NCBI GenBank assembly: GCA_025352695.1
Contig: JANXSK010000141.1
Coordinates: 1-61,423 of the forward strand
DNA length: 61,423 nt
Source of the DNA: Ferruginibacter sp.
GTDB lineage: Bacteria > Bacteroidota > Bacteroidia > Chitinophagales > Chitinophagaceae
Direction of reading: 5' to 3'
Of this stretch, positions 1-9,641 are shown in pieces. The position numbers and the translations under genes are program-made. Position 1 is the first letter of the stretch. Each line of letters opens with the position of its first letter. The notes under the pieces are model-generated. The model saw nothing but the letters and a program-made list of their open reading frames with translations. It had not been told where the DNA came from and ran no database searches.

Positions 1-1
1 C

Positions 2-547
2 AAGCAAGTATTAAATTTAACGAGGTTAATATGCGAAATGCTCGACTTAACCAGGATCGAAGATGACACGCTGCAGTTTAAAATGGAATTATTCAGCCTT
101 AATAATTTACTTGATGAAATAAAAGAAGATATTTTAGTATCCCAGCCTAAATATATAATTGAATTAAACCATGATTTTTCTGCTTTCATATTTGCCGACA
201 GGGATAGGATTGGGCAAGTGCTTGTCAATTTTATAAACAATGGCATTAAATACAGTCCTAAAAGCAACAAGATTAATATACGCATTTATAAAACCGGTAA
301 TGATAAAGTAAGTGTAAGTGTAAAAGATTTTGGTATTGGGATAAGTAAAGACGAGCAGCAGAAAATATTTGAACGCTTTTATCGGGTGAATGGCAAGAAT
401 GAACAAACTTTTCCTGGCTTTGGGATTGGGTTGTTTATAGCAAGTTCAATTATAGAAAAGCACCATGGCACAATAGTAATTAAAAGCGAAAAAGATAAGG
501 GCTCAGAATTTACTTTTATATTAAATACTGCATTGCCAAATAATTAA
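2..547 (+). CDS. Sensor histidine kinase, C-terminal part (5' end outside window)
   Basis: The frame is open to the left edge and an apparent ATG at 38 is internal: residues upstream of it (LTRLICEMLDLTRIE) are the second helix of a HisKA dimerisation domain. The rest is a HATPase_c domain with N box (VLVNFINNGIKYSP), G1 box (DFGIGIS), F box (FERFYRV) and G2 box (GFGIGLFIA). The phospho-accepting histidine and the sensor region lie upstream of the window. The next gene is a response regulator 4 bp downstream on the same strand, so the two probably form one two-component operon. The input signal cannot be judged. Confidence 0.9.
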   Translation, partial: KQVLNLTRLICEMLDLTRIEDDTLQFKMELFSLNNLLDEIKEDILVSQPKYIIELNHDFSAFIFADRDRIGQVLVNFINNGIKYSPKSNKINIRIYKTGNDKVSVSVKDFGIGISKDEQQKIFERFYRVNGKNEQTFPGFGIGLFIASSIIEKHHGTIVIKSEKDKGSEFTFILNTALPNN

Positions 548-551
548 TAGA

Positions 552-926
552 ATGCAAAAGCCAAAAATTCTCATTATTGATGATGACCCTGATATAGGAA
601 TGATAATGAAAATGATGCTTAAGTCTAAGGGCTATGATGTAAGCATACTCTCCAATCCTTATTTTATTGAAGAAGAAATCAGCAACCATCCCTATAATTT
701 AATTTTTATGGATATGTTGCTTTCGGGAAGAAATGGTATAGATATCTGTGAAGCTTTAAAAAGAAATGTTGCAATGGCAACTATTCCTTTAATAATGATG
801 TCTGCTCATCCCGATGCAATGAATATTTGCTTAAAAGCAGGAGCAAATGATTTTGTTGCTAAACCCTTTGAAGTAAAAAAACTGCTTTTAAAAGTGGCAG
901 AAATATTAAAAGATGTTAAAGAGTAA
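552..926 (+). CDS. Single-domain response regulator (CheY-like receiver)
   Basis: A 124-residue receiver domain with no output domain. The acidic pocket is D10-D12, the phospho-acceptor is D54 (LIFMDMLLSG), the switch Ser is S84 and the conserved lysine is K104 in the AKPFE loop. It begins 4 bp after the histidine kinase stop, so it is almost certainly the partner of that kinase. A stand-alone receiver must act by protein-protein contact or phosphorelay, since it has no DNA-binding or enzymatic domain. Target unknown. Confidence 0.92.
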   Translation: MQKPKILIIDDDPDIGMIMKMMLKSKGYDVSILSNPYFIEEEISNHPYNLIFMDMLLSGRNGIDICEALKRNVAMATIPLIMMSAHPDAMNICLKAGANDFVAKPFEVKKLLLKVAEILKDVKE

Positions 927-1082
927 AACTGACTGGCAATACTTAATAACCTCATTTAGATATATTAATCCACAGGATAATTAGTATATAAAAAGCATTT
1001 AAAACTATCTGTTGCAGGCAAATAACCTATACTGCTATTTATCTACAGTAAAGCTGATACCAGTATAATTCTCTAAGGCAAA

Positions 1083-2777
1083 TTATTGAATAAATATTTT
1101 TTGAACTGCGGTTATAGTGTTACCTGTTAACCTAACCATATATGCACCCGCAGATAATTTATTAACCGGTATTTTTATATTACCTGTTTGCCCAACAATA
1201 TTTTTTTGAAGAATAATATTTCCGTTAATGCTTATTACCTCAATTGTATTGTAAGCAAGGTTTGGCAAGTTAACATTCAATACGCCATTATTTATAAAAG
1301 AGGGTACTACAATTTTTTTTGAAGTATTGTTGAGAAGCACTTTTATAACTGCTGAATATTTAAAACTACCATCATTGTTTATAATTTTTAAACGATAAAA
1401 AACAGGCCCTTCATAAGTATAGTTATGTTTAAAATTATATACAAAAGACGTGGTACTATTATGTGGCAATACCGTCCCTGCATTCATAAATGAATTTCCA
1501 ATTAAGCTATATTCTATATCAAAATGTTTTATATTTTCTTCCCTTAAAGTTTTCCAGTTTAATGCAACCCCGGCATTGGCTGCTGTTGCGTTAAAATCTG
1601 CTAATATTACTGGAACTACGCCCGTAGTAACTACCCGGTAAACGCTATTACCAGTTAGTGAGACAACAAAGGCCTCTCCTGCTTCCGTTTCACCAAAATC
1701 TACAATACCTGTAGGTGAAAGAATTTGTGTAGTTGTATTCCATCCTCCTGCTCCATTTGAAATAGTAAGGTAAAAAGTACCCGAATAAAAGTCGGCACTA
1801 ATATTATAACCTTGCAAAGATGGGTAACCTGCTCCCCGATAAACAATACCTCCCGTAACGGCAGCTAAAGGATTTTGCGTTGGATAAGTTAACACGGGAA
1901 AAACATAATTTGCTATTGAACCACACCCAGAAGGATTGTAGGTATTATTTCCTTCGTAGCAACGCCATCCATAATTACCAGCCAAAGTATTGGCAGCTGC
2001 ACGAAAATTAATTTCTTCAAAACTATCCTGTCCTACATCACCAATCCACATATCCTGCGTTTGCCTGTCAAAACTCCAGCGAAATGGATTGCGCAAACCA
2101 AGTGCAAATATTTCATTACCAAAAGGATTACCTGAGGGGATAGTATAAAAAGGGGCAAGAGCGGCAGTATTTACATTAAGTCGCAAAATTTTACCAAGTA
2201 GTAAACTTGTATTTTGTGCATTGTTAAGGACATCTCCGCCTCCGCCTCCATCGCCTGTAGAAGCATACAAATATCCGTCAGTTCCAAAATGAAGTTCACC
2301 GCCATTATGATTTGAATTAGTGGGATGCGGTATCGTAATAACAATCACTTTCGAAGCAGGGTCAGCCATATTAGGATCACTGCTAACATGGTATCTTGCA
2401 ATTTCAAGATCACCAATTGTATTGGTATAATACACATAAAATAAACCGTTGTTTTGATAATCCGGATGAAAAACCATGCTCAGCAAACCTCTTTCGCCAC
2501 CCACGTTTACATTGGACACTGTAAGAAATACACCTAAAAAATTAAAAGCAGCATTGTACGCTCTGATGGTAGCTCCCTGTTGTACAATAAAAATGCGGTT
2601 GCTCCCATCTCCTGCATGTACAAATTGTATGGGCGAACTGAGTCCTGAAACTATAACTGGATTTAAAGCCAAAAAAGGCTGCGCCAAAATATTTTTGCTT
2701 AAAGCGATATACAAAATTAATACAAATAGCCTGGTAAATAAATTGGTGTTAAGTATTGAGCTTTTAGCGTTTGGCAT
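1083..2777 (-). CDS. Secreted PQQ-type sugar dehydrogenase (GSDH/HHIP-like) with T9SS sorting tail
   Basis: 564 residues. An N-terminal signal peptide (hydrophobic stretch ending about ILAQ, residue 32) is followed by a six-bladed glucose/sorbosone dehydrogenase propeller: motifs GGERGLLSMVFHPDY, HNGGELHFGTDGYLY and GLRNPFRWSFD are typical. The last ~85 residues have the pattern of a T9SS type A sorting domain (NTIEVISINGNIILQ, then LSAGAYMVRL and a short basic end), so the enzyme is probably exported across the outer membrane and anchored or released there. It probably oxidises an aldose or sugar alcohol with PQQ; substrate not determinable. It stands alone. Confidence 0.88.
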   Translation of the reverse strand: MPNAKSSILNTNLFTRLFVLILYIALSKNILAQPFLALNPVIVSGLSSPIQFVHAGDGSNRIFIVQQGATIRAYNAAFNFLGVFLTVSNVNVGGERGLLSMVFHPDYQNNGLFYVYYTNTIGDLEIARYHVSSDPNMADPASKVIVITIPHPTNSNHNGGELHFGTDGYLYASTGDGGGGGDVLNNAQNTSLLLGKILRLNVNTAALAPFYTIPSGNPFGNEIFALGLRNPFRWSFDRQTQDMWIGDVGQDSFEEINFRAAANTLAGNYGWRCYEGNNTYNPSGCGSIANYVFPVLTYPTQNPLAAVTGGIVYRGAGYPSLQGYNISADFYSGTFYLTISNGAGGWNTTTQILSPTGIVDFGETEAGEAFVVSLTGNSVYRVVTTGVVPVILADFNATAANAGVALNWKTLREENIKHFDIEYSLIGNSFMNAGTVLPHNSTTSFVYNFKHNYTYEGPVFYRLKIINNDGSFKYSAVIKVLLNNTSKKIVVPSFINNGVLNVNLPNLAYNTIEVISINGNIILQKNIVGQTGNIKIPVNKLSAGAYMVRLTGNTITAVQKIFIQ

Positions 2778-3293
2778 GGTGTATAATTTAAAAAATGATA
2801 AATTAAAAATTACAAATCATATGCCGAAATAATCTATTACAATCGAAACAGTTTGATGATAAAAATTATTGAATGATTGTGAACTACTAAAATTGAACGG
2901 TAGTTATCAGGGATAGAGAATACTAAATTTTAAATTTTACACACCGTTGTACGAAGGTCTAAAAATTAAAAAAAGCTATAGTAGTATGTATTTAGTTCGC
3001 AAAATTGACTGTCCATTAACTACCTTAAAATATAACTTAAAAGTAAAATAAAAAAGAAGATGCTCAATTGCAAGCCATCGAAAAAATAAATATTTTCCAC
3101 TACTTAAAACTTAATAAGAGGTGTTATAAAATGGATATTTTACAACACCTGCCTACATGATTGTAAGCCTTTAATTGTATAGAAGATTAAATTTTAAACC
3201 CTCATTGCATCATACGAGTTAGGCGCAGTGCTCCATTAATATTGTGGCATCGCTGTCTGGCAGATACTTTTATCAAACAATATAATTTTTCTT
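2778..3293. other. Intergenic stretch, 516 bp
   Basis: No convincing ORF. It is AT-rich and lies between the start of the sugar dehydrogenase and the end of the minus-strand NAD-binding dehydrogenase. The only structure seen is the hairpin at 3119-3150. Confidence 0.6.
3119..3150 (-). terminator. Hairpin downstream of the NAD-binding dehydrogenase
   Basis: Inverted repeat with 14-base arms (AGGTGTTATAAAAT against ATTTTACAACACCT), one mismatch and a GGAT loop. It lies about 145 bp past the stop of the minus-strand gene at 3294 and may end its transcript. There is no clear T run, so the terminator role is tentative. Confidence 0.4.
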
Positions 3294-4151
3294 TTACGTA
3301 ATACTTTTAATAATCGCCATTACATCTTCATCACCCAAACCTTCCCGTTCAGCTTTTTCATAACTATCAAATAAAGGTTGGATCAACGGCGTATGCAGGC
3401 CGGCTTCTTTAGCCAATCTTAAATCCTTTACCAGGTGTTTTAGTGCAAATGCTGCCGGATAATTATTATTTAAAATAGAAGGAGCTTTTAGTTTTGTGAT
3501 GCCATTACCACAAGCGCCCTCATTAATAATAGTGAGCATATCCTGTTTACTAACACCATTTTTTTCTGCAAATAAAACCGTTTCTGCTAACCCTTGTAAA
3601 TTTAAACCAAGCAGGTAATTAATGGCTAGTTTAGCCGAACTGCCAACTCCTGCGGCACCTAAATAAATAGCGTATTTCCCCAACACATCAAAAATAGGTT
3701 TTGCTTTTTTATAACTCTCATCAGTACCGGCTACCAAAATAATCAAGGTGCCTTCCTGCGCCGGTTTAACGCTTCCTGAAACAGGGGCTTCTAAAAAACT
3801 TATTTGCATTTTATTGCAACGCTCCGATAAATAACAAGAGGTTGCAGGAGCTACCGTACTCATATCAATAATTAATTTACCCGGGTTGGAGGAACATAAC
3901 AAGCCTGAGTCTCCATCAAAAATTTCTTTTACTGCTGCATCATTTGATACCATTGTAAATATTATGTCGCAGGAATTAATCAGATCTTGTGGACTATTGG
4001 CGCTTAAAGCACCTGCAGCTGTTAAGGCATTTTCCTTTTCTTTGGTACGATTAAAAACAGTTAGTTCGAACCCTGCTTTTAATAAATTTGTTGCCATAGG
4101 ATTGCCCATGTTACCAAGGCCTATCCATCCTACTTTTATTTGATTTGTCAT
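3294..4151 (-). CDS. NAD(P)-dependent beta-hydroxyacid dehydrogenase (3-hydroxyisobutyrate dehydrogenase family)
   Basis: 285 residues, the usual family length. The N-terminal Rossmann motif is VGWIGLGNMGNPMATNL. The substrate-binding motif EAPVSGSVKPAQEGTL lies near residue 120, and the catalytic lysine is in GSSAKLAINYLLG around residue 170. The family reduces or oxidises small beta-hydroxyacids such as 3-hydroxyisobutyrate, tartronate semialdehyde or succinate semialdehyde/glyoxylate; the exact substrate cannot be read. It lies upstream-to-downstream with an SDR gene on the same strand, separated by about 200 bp that holds a possible gene remnant. Confidence 0.9.
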   Translation of the reverse strand: MTNQIKVGWIGLGNMGNPMATNLLKAGFELTVFNRTKEKENALTAAGALSANSPQDLINSCDIIFTMVSNDAAVKEIFDGDSGLLCSSNPGKLIIDMSTVAPATSCYLSERCNKMQISFLEAPVSGSVKPAQEGTLIILVAGTDESYKKAKPIFDVLGKYAIYLGAAGVGSSAKLAINYLLGLNLQGLAETVLFAEKNGVSKQDMLTIINEGACGNGITKLKAPSILNNNYPAAFALKHLVKDLRLAKEAGLHTPLIQPLFDSYEKAEREGLGDEDVMAIIKSIT

Positions 4152-4235
4152 TTTTTATATTGATTTAGGCAAAATGTTTTTAAGCCTGTTATTTCTTTTG
4201 CCAGGGTTAATCTTTACTTGCGGCATCTGCAGTTA

Positions 4236-4350
4236 TAAACGGTACAGATTGGCCGCCATTATTTTTGTACCCCCATTAATTTTGTTATCAATTTTGCTAC
4301 CCAAAAGCATGAATGCTCGGGCTGCATCAATCGCTACAAAATGAATGCCC
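4236..4350 (-). pseudogene. Possible 3' remnant of an unidentified gene
   Basis: On the minus strand a frame reads KGIHFVAIDAARAFMLLG, then SKIDNKINGGTKIMAANLYRL and a stop at about 4236. The composition is protein-like, but the frame is closed upstream by the stop of the neighbouring SDR gene and has no start of its own. The family is not recognised. It may be the tail of a deleted gene or chance. Confidence 0.25.
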
Positions 4351-4352
4351 TT

Positions 4353-5069
4353 TTATTTACCTGGCTTAGATGGCCTTACTTCAATCTTGCTAGGCAATGT
4401 ACGTGGGTTCATGTGTAAAAGGTCTGCTACCATCTGTCCAATATCTTCCGGTTGTATCTTCCAGGCATCGGCCTCGTTGGGTGTATGGTTATTAAAATGT
4501 GTAGCCACAGATCCAGGCATAATTGTAGTAACCTTTATACCGTATTTTCTTAAATCGAGCATAATAGCCTGCGTAAAACCTACCAATCCAAATTTACTGG
4601 CGTTGTAAGCGGCGGCAGTCTCAAAAAAATTGGCACCTGCAAGACTTGCGATCGTTATGATATATCCTTCAGTTTGTTTTAAAGGATCGATAGAAGCCTT
4701 CACGCTATTAAAAACACCAGTCAGGTTGGTATCAATCGTCTCTTTCCATTCTTTCTCCGTTAGTAAATCTATTGGCGCAAAATGGCCCACACCTGCATTA
4801 GCAACCAACACATCCAATTTTCCAAAATGAGATATTACAGCTTTTACGGCTGCTGTTTCGGAAACAAGCGAACTTACCTCCGACTCTATGGCCAACACCA
4901 TAGATGCATCTGTACTAAGCAATGCAGCGGCCTGTTTTGCAGCAGCCAATGTGCGGCTGCTGATAGCCACCTTCATGCCGTGTGCCAATAACGCATTAGC
5001 TACACCAAAGCCAATGCCCTTACTTCCCCCGGTTATATAAACTACTTTATTTGTCAGGTTATTTGTCAT
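4353..5069 (-). CDS. Short-chain dehydrogenase/reductase (SDR)
   Basis: The ATG at 5069 (MTNNLTNKVV) is chosen; a longer frame to 5117 adds 16 residues that do not belong to the fold. The protein is a 238-residue classical SDR with the cofactor motif TGGSKGIG, structural motif NAG (LVANAGVGHF) and active site Ser plus YxxxK in AAAYNASKFGL. It probably acts as an NAD(P)-dependent alcohol or 3-oxoacyl reductase; substrate unknown. The C-terminus (IEVRPSKPGK) matches 3-ketoacyl-ACP-reductase-like SDRs. It may be co-transcribed with the dehydrogenase at 3294-4151. Confidence 0.88.
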   Translation of the reverse strand: MTNNLTNKVVYITGGSKGIGFGVANALLAHGMKVAISSRTLAAAKQAAALLSTDASMVLAIESEVSSLVSETAAVKAVISHFGKLDVLVANAGVGHFAPIDLLTEKEWKETIDTNLTGVFNSVKASIDPLKQTEGYIITIASLAGANFFETAAAYNASKFGLVGFTQAIMLDLRKYGIKVTTIMPGSVATHFNNHTPNEADAWKIQPEDIGQMVADLLHMNPRTLPSKIEVRPSKPGK

Positions 5070-5629
5070 AATATAAAATTTTAATTGAAGATTATTAATA
5101 GTTTTGTAAAGATACAAACAATGAAAGGACGGTATAGTTTACCACAGTTAATAGGTTTTCTGCAACATGCAAGTTTTGTTACTAAAAGGAATTACAGCAG
5201 CTTGGATCAACTTCATTTTGATGGCTTATTAAGCAAATTAATATTCCATGATTTCAATCTAACTAAAATCCATCGGCTTACAATTTGATTGTAAGGATAT
5301 GTATCCCGCTGATACTATATACTTACCCGCTAATATAATTTTTTGCCTTCCTAATGCGTATCATCAAAGCGGGAATTTTTAATCCGCTTATTGAATATAA
5401 AAATTAAAATAGCCTGTTTTACCTTTATAACGCATCGGGTAAAAGAGACCGCTGTACTAAAACGATTTTTTCCTGAAAGCGCAGCTCATCACTTTAAAGC
5501 CAATTGCAAACGAACGTTGTCTGAATAGAATTAAAATATTGAATCCTACACAAAATACTTATATTTAAATAGCTAACTACAACAGGTATAATAACGATTA
5601 TAAAAGCTCCATCATTTATAAAAACAAAC
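5070..5629. other. Intergenic stretch, 560 bp, between divergent genes
   Basis: Separates the minus-strand SDR from the plus-strand GH172 gene and must hold both promoters. A 67-codon plus-strand frame at 5085-5288 has no family resemblance and was not called. No repeat or RNA structure was recognised. Confidence 0.5.
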
Positions 5630-6913
5630 ATGAAAAATCAATTTTCAAAACCCATTATTGTAAAAGTATGCTTTGTTATGGTACTCTTTTTTGTAACAAT
5701 CCTTACAGTAAATGGGCAGGCAACAGCCCCATTGTTTCAATCGGCGCCAGCCAATGTACAATCTGTTTGGGTAAGTCCCGAAAATCCTACAGGAGAAAAA
5801 GGAAAAGGCGGATTAACAAATAAAGGTGCAAAAGGGAATGCATTTTTTATTATAGCTCCAAACGAAACAAAATCAATTCTGGATATAAAAGGTGCAGGAA
5901 TCATCAACCGAATGTGGTTAAGTGGCACTATTGGCATTAATGCGGAACAGCGCCGTGCTGTTCGAATTGACATGTATTGGGACGGTGCAAAAAAACCAGC
6001 TGTTTCTGCTCCCATTGGCGATTTCTTTGGTATAGCTCATGGTCTAATTGCCCGTTATGATAATGAATTATTTTCCAGTCCCGAAGCCCGTTCATTCAAT
6101 TTTACAATTCCAATGCCTTACCGGAAATCGGCATATATAACTATTACCAATGAATCAACTACCGAATTGTGGCTTTGGTACGATATCAATTTATTAAAAA
6201 TGGATAAGGTACCAAAGGATGCCCTGTATTTTCATACCTTTTGGAACCGCAATAGCAAAACAACAAGGGGCGAAGATTATGTGATACTGCCTAAGGTAGA
6301 AGGCAACGGACGGTACATTGGTACCAATATCGGAGTAATTGGAGATTCATTATACCGGGGTTCCTGGTTTGGGGAGGGAGAAATTAAAATTTACCTGGAT
6401 GGGGATGAAAAAAATCCATCGCTTGTTGGTACTGGAACTGAAGATTATATTGGTACTGGCTGGGGACAAGGGGAATTTGCATTTCGGTATTTGGGTTCTA
6501 CTATCGCATCTAAAGAAAATGATGTGTATGCATTTTACCGCTATCACATTCCTGATCCAGTATATTTTCATAAAAACTGTAAAGTAACCATTCAGCAAAT
6601 TGGCAACGCAGATAAAAATTACCTATTAAAAATGAAAGCCAAAGGTGTAATCATTATTCCGGTTTGGATGCTTGCAAAAGATGAAAATAAGACAATACAG
6701 CGCCGTTTATTGGATGAAAACAATCCACCTAAATTGGAAGACGAAAATTTTCCTGTTACTTCAACTCATTTCTTAAGGGATGATGATGTTTGTGCTACAG
6801 CCTATTTTTACCTCGATAAACCAGCCAGTAATTTGCCTGAACTGCCTGTGTTACAAGTACGCCTTAAAGATTTAAAAAACACTGTCTGGGATAAATTGAA
6901 GTTGAAAAATTAG
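5630..6913 (+). CDS. Secreted GH172-family (DUF2961) glycoside hydrolase-like protein
   Basis: 427 residues starting with a Sec signal peptide (about residues 1-30, ending VNGQ). The body matches the DUF2961 fold, now glycoside hydrolase family 172, whose characterised members act on fructofuranosides and arabinofuranosides. Visible motifs are GAGIINRMWLS near residue 88, the fructose/arabinose-family signature GTGTEDYIGTGWGQGEFAF with Glu271, and an upstream acidic pair WFGEGEIKIYLDGD (Glu249/Glu251). Carboxylates in these two motifs are the likely catalytic residues, by family analogy. The gene is monocistronic and probably periplasmic or surface-located. Its real substrate is open. Confidence 0.82.
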   Translation: MKNQFSKPIIVKVCFVMVLFFVTILTVNGQATAPLFQSAPANVQSVWVSPENPTGEKGKGGLTNKGAKGNAFFIIAPNETKSILDIKGAGIINRMWLSGTIGINAEQRRAVRIDMYWDGAKKPAVSAPIGDFFGIAHGLIARYDNELFSSPEARSFNFTIPMPYRKSAYITITNESTTELWLWYDINLLKMDKVPKDALYFHTFWNRNSKTTRGEDYVILPKVEGNGRYIGTNIGVIGDSLYRGSWFGEGEIKIYLDGDEKNPSLVGTGTEDYIGTGWGQGEFAFRYLGSTIASKENDVYAFYRYHIPDPVYFHKNCKVTIQQIGNADKNYLLKMKAKGVIIIPVWMLAKDENKTIQRRLLDENNPPKLEDENFPVTSTHFLRDDDVCATAYFYLDKPASNLPELPVLQVRLKDLKNTVWDKLKLKN

Positions 6914-6989
6914 ACTGCTAGTTTAGCCCAAGCCGCATATGGTGCAACTATATTTCTACACAGTTTTTTAGACAACGTTTAAAAAAGTA

Positions 6990-8057
6990 TTATTCAAATA
7001 TGCCTGTTATAATGGGATACAACGCTATTGTAAGTACAAACAAAACCCTGCCATCATTCATTGCTTTATCTGCATATAACATTTGTGTAGTTTGAAATTT
7101 ATCATCGCTGCAATTGATACAGCCTAAAATTATATCTGCATTTTTAAAATCAACTTTACCTGTCGATTCCGAAAAAATCAACCCAGGATTTGGGGCATCT
7201 CCGCCATTAAACGCAATGTTTTTTTCGTTTAACAATCTCAACTCCATTAAAGGCATGCCTGCATGAACCCCACTTTTCAGTGTCCAGCTATTTTCTGCAA
7301 TAAGCTTATCATACTCTTGCTGGCTTTTTAATTTATGCTGACCACCAAATAAAAGATTATCAATTTTTCGTCTGTTAAGTCCATCTTTCCAAACAAAAAT
7401 AACCTGCAACTTGGTATTAATAAACAATACAGAACAATTTACAATATCATTCTTTGCAAAATAATACACATCTTTTTTTACATTCTTTGCTCCAAAAAAA
7501 TAAACCAGGTATTCATGAGAGCTAAATTCCAGTAAATCCTCGGCAAAATGTAAATTGCTGCTAATAGGCAGTGTTTTTTTAAACAATGTAATTGAATACC
7601 AGGCTGTACTGTCCACTTTTGTTATGGATGCTGTAGCTGTATAATCCTCATGCTGGTATAAATAAATTGTAGTTGCAACCGTACTATCTTTTTCGTATTC
7701 ACAATAAAAACCTTCCTTTTTTAATGATGCAATTATACTAGTGTATTCTGCTGCAGAAGTAGTTTCGTAAGTGAATGTATACGTTTCTTTAAGCACCGAC
7801 CTAAGGCATTTTCTACTTACAGAATCTATTTGCTTTTTTTTACTGTTTCTTATAACAGGTCGGTATAAATAGGTTTTAACGATTGTATCACCAAAAAACT
7901 CAGTTGCTACTGTATAATATCTTTTATTTGATAACTGACTTTCTAACTTAGGCACTGATAAAGACAGCAAATTAAGCAGTTTGTCAGCAGAAAGTTCCTG
8001 ACACCTTGCCCCGGTAGTAAGTGCTATCCAGATGAATAGAAGTAAAATTTTTTTCAT
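6990..8057 (-). CDS. Hypothetical secreted protein
   Basis: 355 residues with a clear signal peptide (MKKILLLFIWIALTTGARCQ, cleavage near residue 20). The mature part is soluble, rich in Tyr, Lys and Thr, with no recognised catalytic motif. Cysteines occur in ILGCINCSDD near residue 318. It converges with the GH172 gene, their ends 76 bp apart. No family recognised; the evidence for a real gene is its length, signal peptide and coding-like composition. Confidence 0.7.
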   Translation of the reverse strand: MKKILLLFIWIALTTGARCQELSADKLLNLLSLSVPKLESQLSNKRYYTVATEFFGDTIVKTYLYRPVIRNSKKKQIDSVSRKCLRSVLKETYTFTYETTSAAEYTSIIASLKKEGFYCEYEKDSTVATTIYLYQHEDYTATASITKVDSTAWYSITLFKKTLPISSNLHFAEDLLEFSSHEYLVYFFGAKNVKKDVYYFAKNDIVNCSVLFINTKLQVIFVWKDGLNRRKIDNLLFGGQHKLKSQQEYDKLIAENSWTLKSGVHAGMPLMELRLLNEKNIAFNGGDAPNPGLIFSESTGKVDFKNADIILGCINCSDDKFQTTQMLYADKAMNDGRVLFVLTIALYPIITGIFE

Positions 8058-8541
8058 TGGTATTGCTGCATGACTTTAGCTGACAGGTAAAAGCCACATT
8101 TTATATATTGGATGAGTTAAATAAAATTTTAATAAATAAGTATTTACCAACAAAAATATAAAAAAAAGATAAACGGTTTAATATTATAAAAGCATTTCAA
8201 AAATCCGGCATTGGTATTTTTCTATTCAGTCGGCATACATTATCAACATAGTTAAGCAAATAATTATTGTCCGGGCAAAGAAGCTATGTGAAAAATCCTT
8301 GCATCGCCCTCTTGTACTTTATTCCTTTTTTGTGCTTATACATTTTCAATCGCTTCCTTTTATAAATAATAAAAAATGGCTACAAGAAAACAGTATAAAA
8401 ATCACCCCGGCAATAGGTTGAATGTATTATGTATTCATTTATTGCTTATTACAACAAGCTGCAGAAAGTGCCTTCAAAGACAGCGTTGCGGAGATGCAGG
8501 AATAAAAAATTTCGGTTAAGAATATTAAATACTTTATGGAG
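8058..8541. other. Intergenic stretch, 484 bp, with repeat copy 1
   Basis: Contains the first copy (8274-8323) of a ~50-bp repeat found again at 20666-20715. A short plus-strand frame near 8418-8518 starts like a lipoprotein signal (LLLITTSCRK) but soon ends and is not called. Otherwise nothing was recognised. Confidence 0.5.
8274..8323 (-). repeat. ~50-bp dispersed repeat, copy 1
   Basis: Shares most bases with 20666-20715, including CTTGCATCGCCCTCTT. On the minus strand it reads KVQEGDARIFHIASLPGQ followed by a stop (continuing to about 8265), and the other copy reads KVKEGDASISYVAS and stop. It therefore looks like the 3' end of a lost gene present twice. Confidence 0.6.
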
Positions 8542-9573
8542 TTAAACTTTCCTTTCCAATATAACATACTTAATATTTTTCCTGTCATATGTATAGGTGA
8601 TATGTACCCTACCATCCTTTGCCTGTATAATTGCAGGGTAACTAAATTCTTTCTTTATGCCATTTTCAAGTGTTAAAATATCTAACCAATTTGTTCCATC
8701 TTTTGAAACGGCCACGTGTAATTTTTCCCGTCCATCATTCCATTCCTTACCTGTACTAGTTGGGTTATAGACAATTAATTGTTCCCCACTTTTTAAAGTA
8801 ACAGCATCCGTTCCTGAATTTGGATTTAATAGTGCTGTTGCTGATAATTTCCCCCAGGTATTGCCATTGTCCCCAGACCAACTTTGTACGACAACTCCTT
8901 GCTTACTACGACAAAGTATTTGTAATTTCCCCCCTCCATAATCTAAAATACTAGGTTGAATTATATCAAATCCTGTTGTGTCGATTGCTATCTTTTGCCA
9001 AGTCGCTCCATTGTCATTTGATCTTTCAATATGAGCAGTCCATCTATCTTTTATTTCTACGCTTGAAGGAGACAGTATTGTTCCGTCTGCCAATAAAAAA
9101 GGTTTGTTTTTAATCGGGCCTAAAATACCTTCTGGAAGCCTGACAGGCGCAGACCAGGTTTTTCCTTCATCGGCAGATGTTAACATCATTCCCCACCATA
9201 ATTCCGGCGTAGGACCAACTTTATAAAACAATATCAGTTTTTTATTTTGTGCCATAAACAATACAGGGTTCCAACAAGGATAACGAAGCGAATCATTGAT
9301 AATACCAGTAGCTATGATAGAAGGTTTATTCCATGCACTTTTTGCATTTACAGCAGTCCATATACAAACATCCTTTGCACCCTCGTCGGCACCACCAAAC
9401 CATGCTGCCATCAATTTTCCCGAAGAAAGTTCTACAATGGTAGAAGCATGGCACTGCTTAAATGGAGGATTACTAACAACCAATTGCTTATGTACCAGCT
9501 TCCATTGATTTTGTGCCCATAAACAAGGAGCACACATTAATAATATCAGGAGCATTACCGTTGTTATTTTCAT
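8542..9573 (-). CDS. Sialidase-family BNR-repeat protein, secreted
   Basis: 343 residues with a signal peptide (ends LWAQ, residue 21) and an exo-alpha-sialidase-like six-bladed propeller. Several Asp-box type repeats are visible: SADEGKTWSAP, SNDNGATWQKI, SGDNGNTWGKL and SKDGTNWLDI. The start of the fold (HASTIVELSSGKLMAAWFGG) and the GPIKNKPFLLADGTILSP region are typical of Bacteroidota sialidase-like proteins often found in polysaccharide loci. Whether it cleaves sialic acid is doubtful, because many relatives act on other glycans. Probably periplasmic. Confidence 0.8.
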   Translation of the reverse strand: MKITTVMLLILLMCAPCLWAQNQWKLVHKQLVVSNPPFKQCHASTIVELSSGKLMAAWFGGADEGAKDVCIWTAVNAKSAWNKPSIIATGIINDSLRYPCWNPVLFMAQNKKLILFYKVGPTPELWWGMMLTSADEGKTWSAPVRLPEGILGPIKNKPFLLADGTILSPSSVEIKDRWTAHIERSNDNGATWQKIAIDTTGFDIIQPSILDYGGGKLQILCRSKQGVVVQSWSGDNGNTWGKLSATALLNPNSGTDAVTLKSGEQLIVYNPTSTGKEWNDGREKLHVAVSKDGTNWLDILTLENGIKKEFSYPAIIQAKDGRVHITYTYDRKNIKYVILERKV

Positions 9574-9641
9574 GTTTTTTGTGTCTTATTTTTTGTTAAG
9601 ATACGGCTTTGTTATTGTCTTTCACTTTTCAATTAAAATAA

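Noticed and set aside
5085..5288. 67-codon plus-strand frame
   Set aside because: No family resemblance, no clear ribosome binding site and AT-driven composition; treated as spacer.
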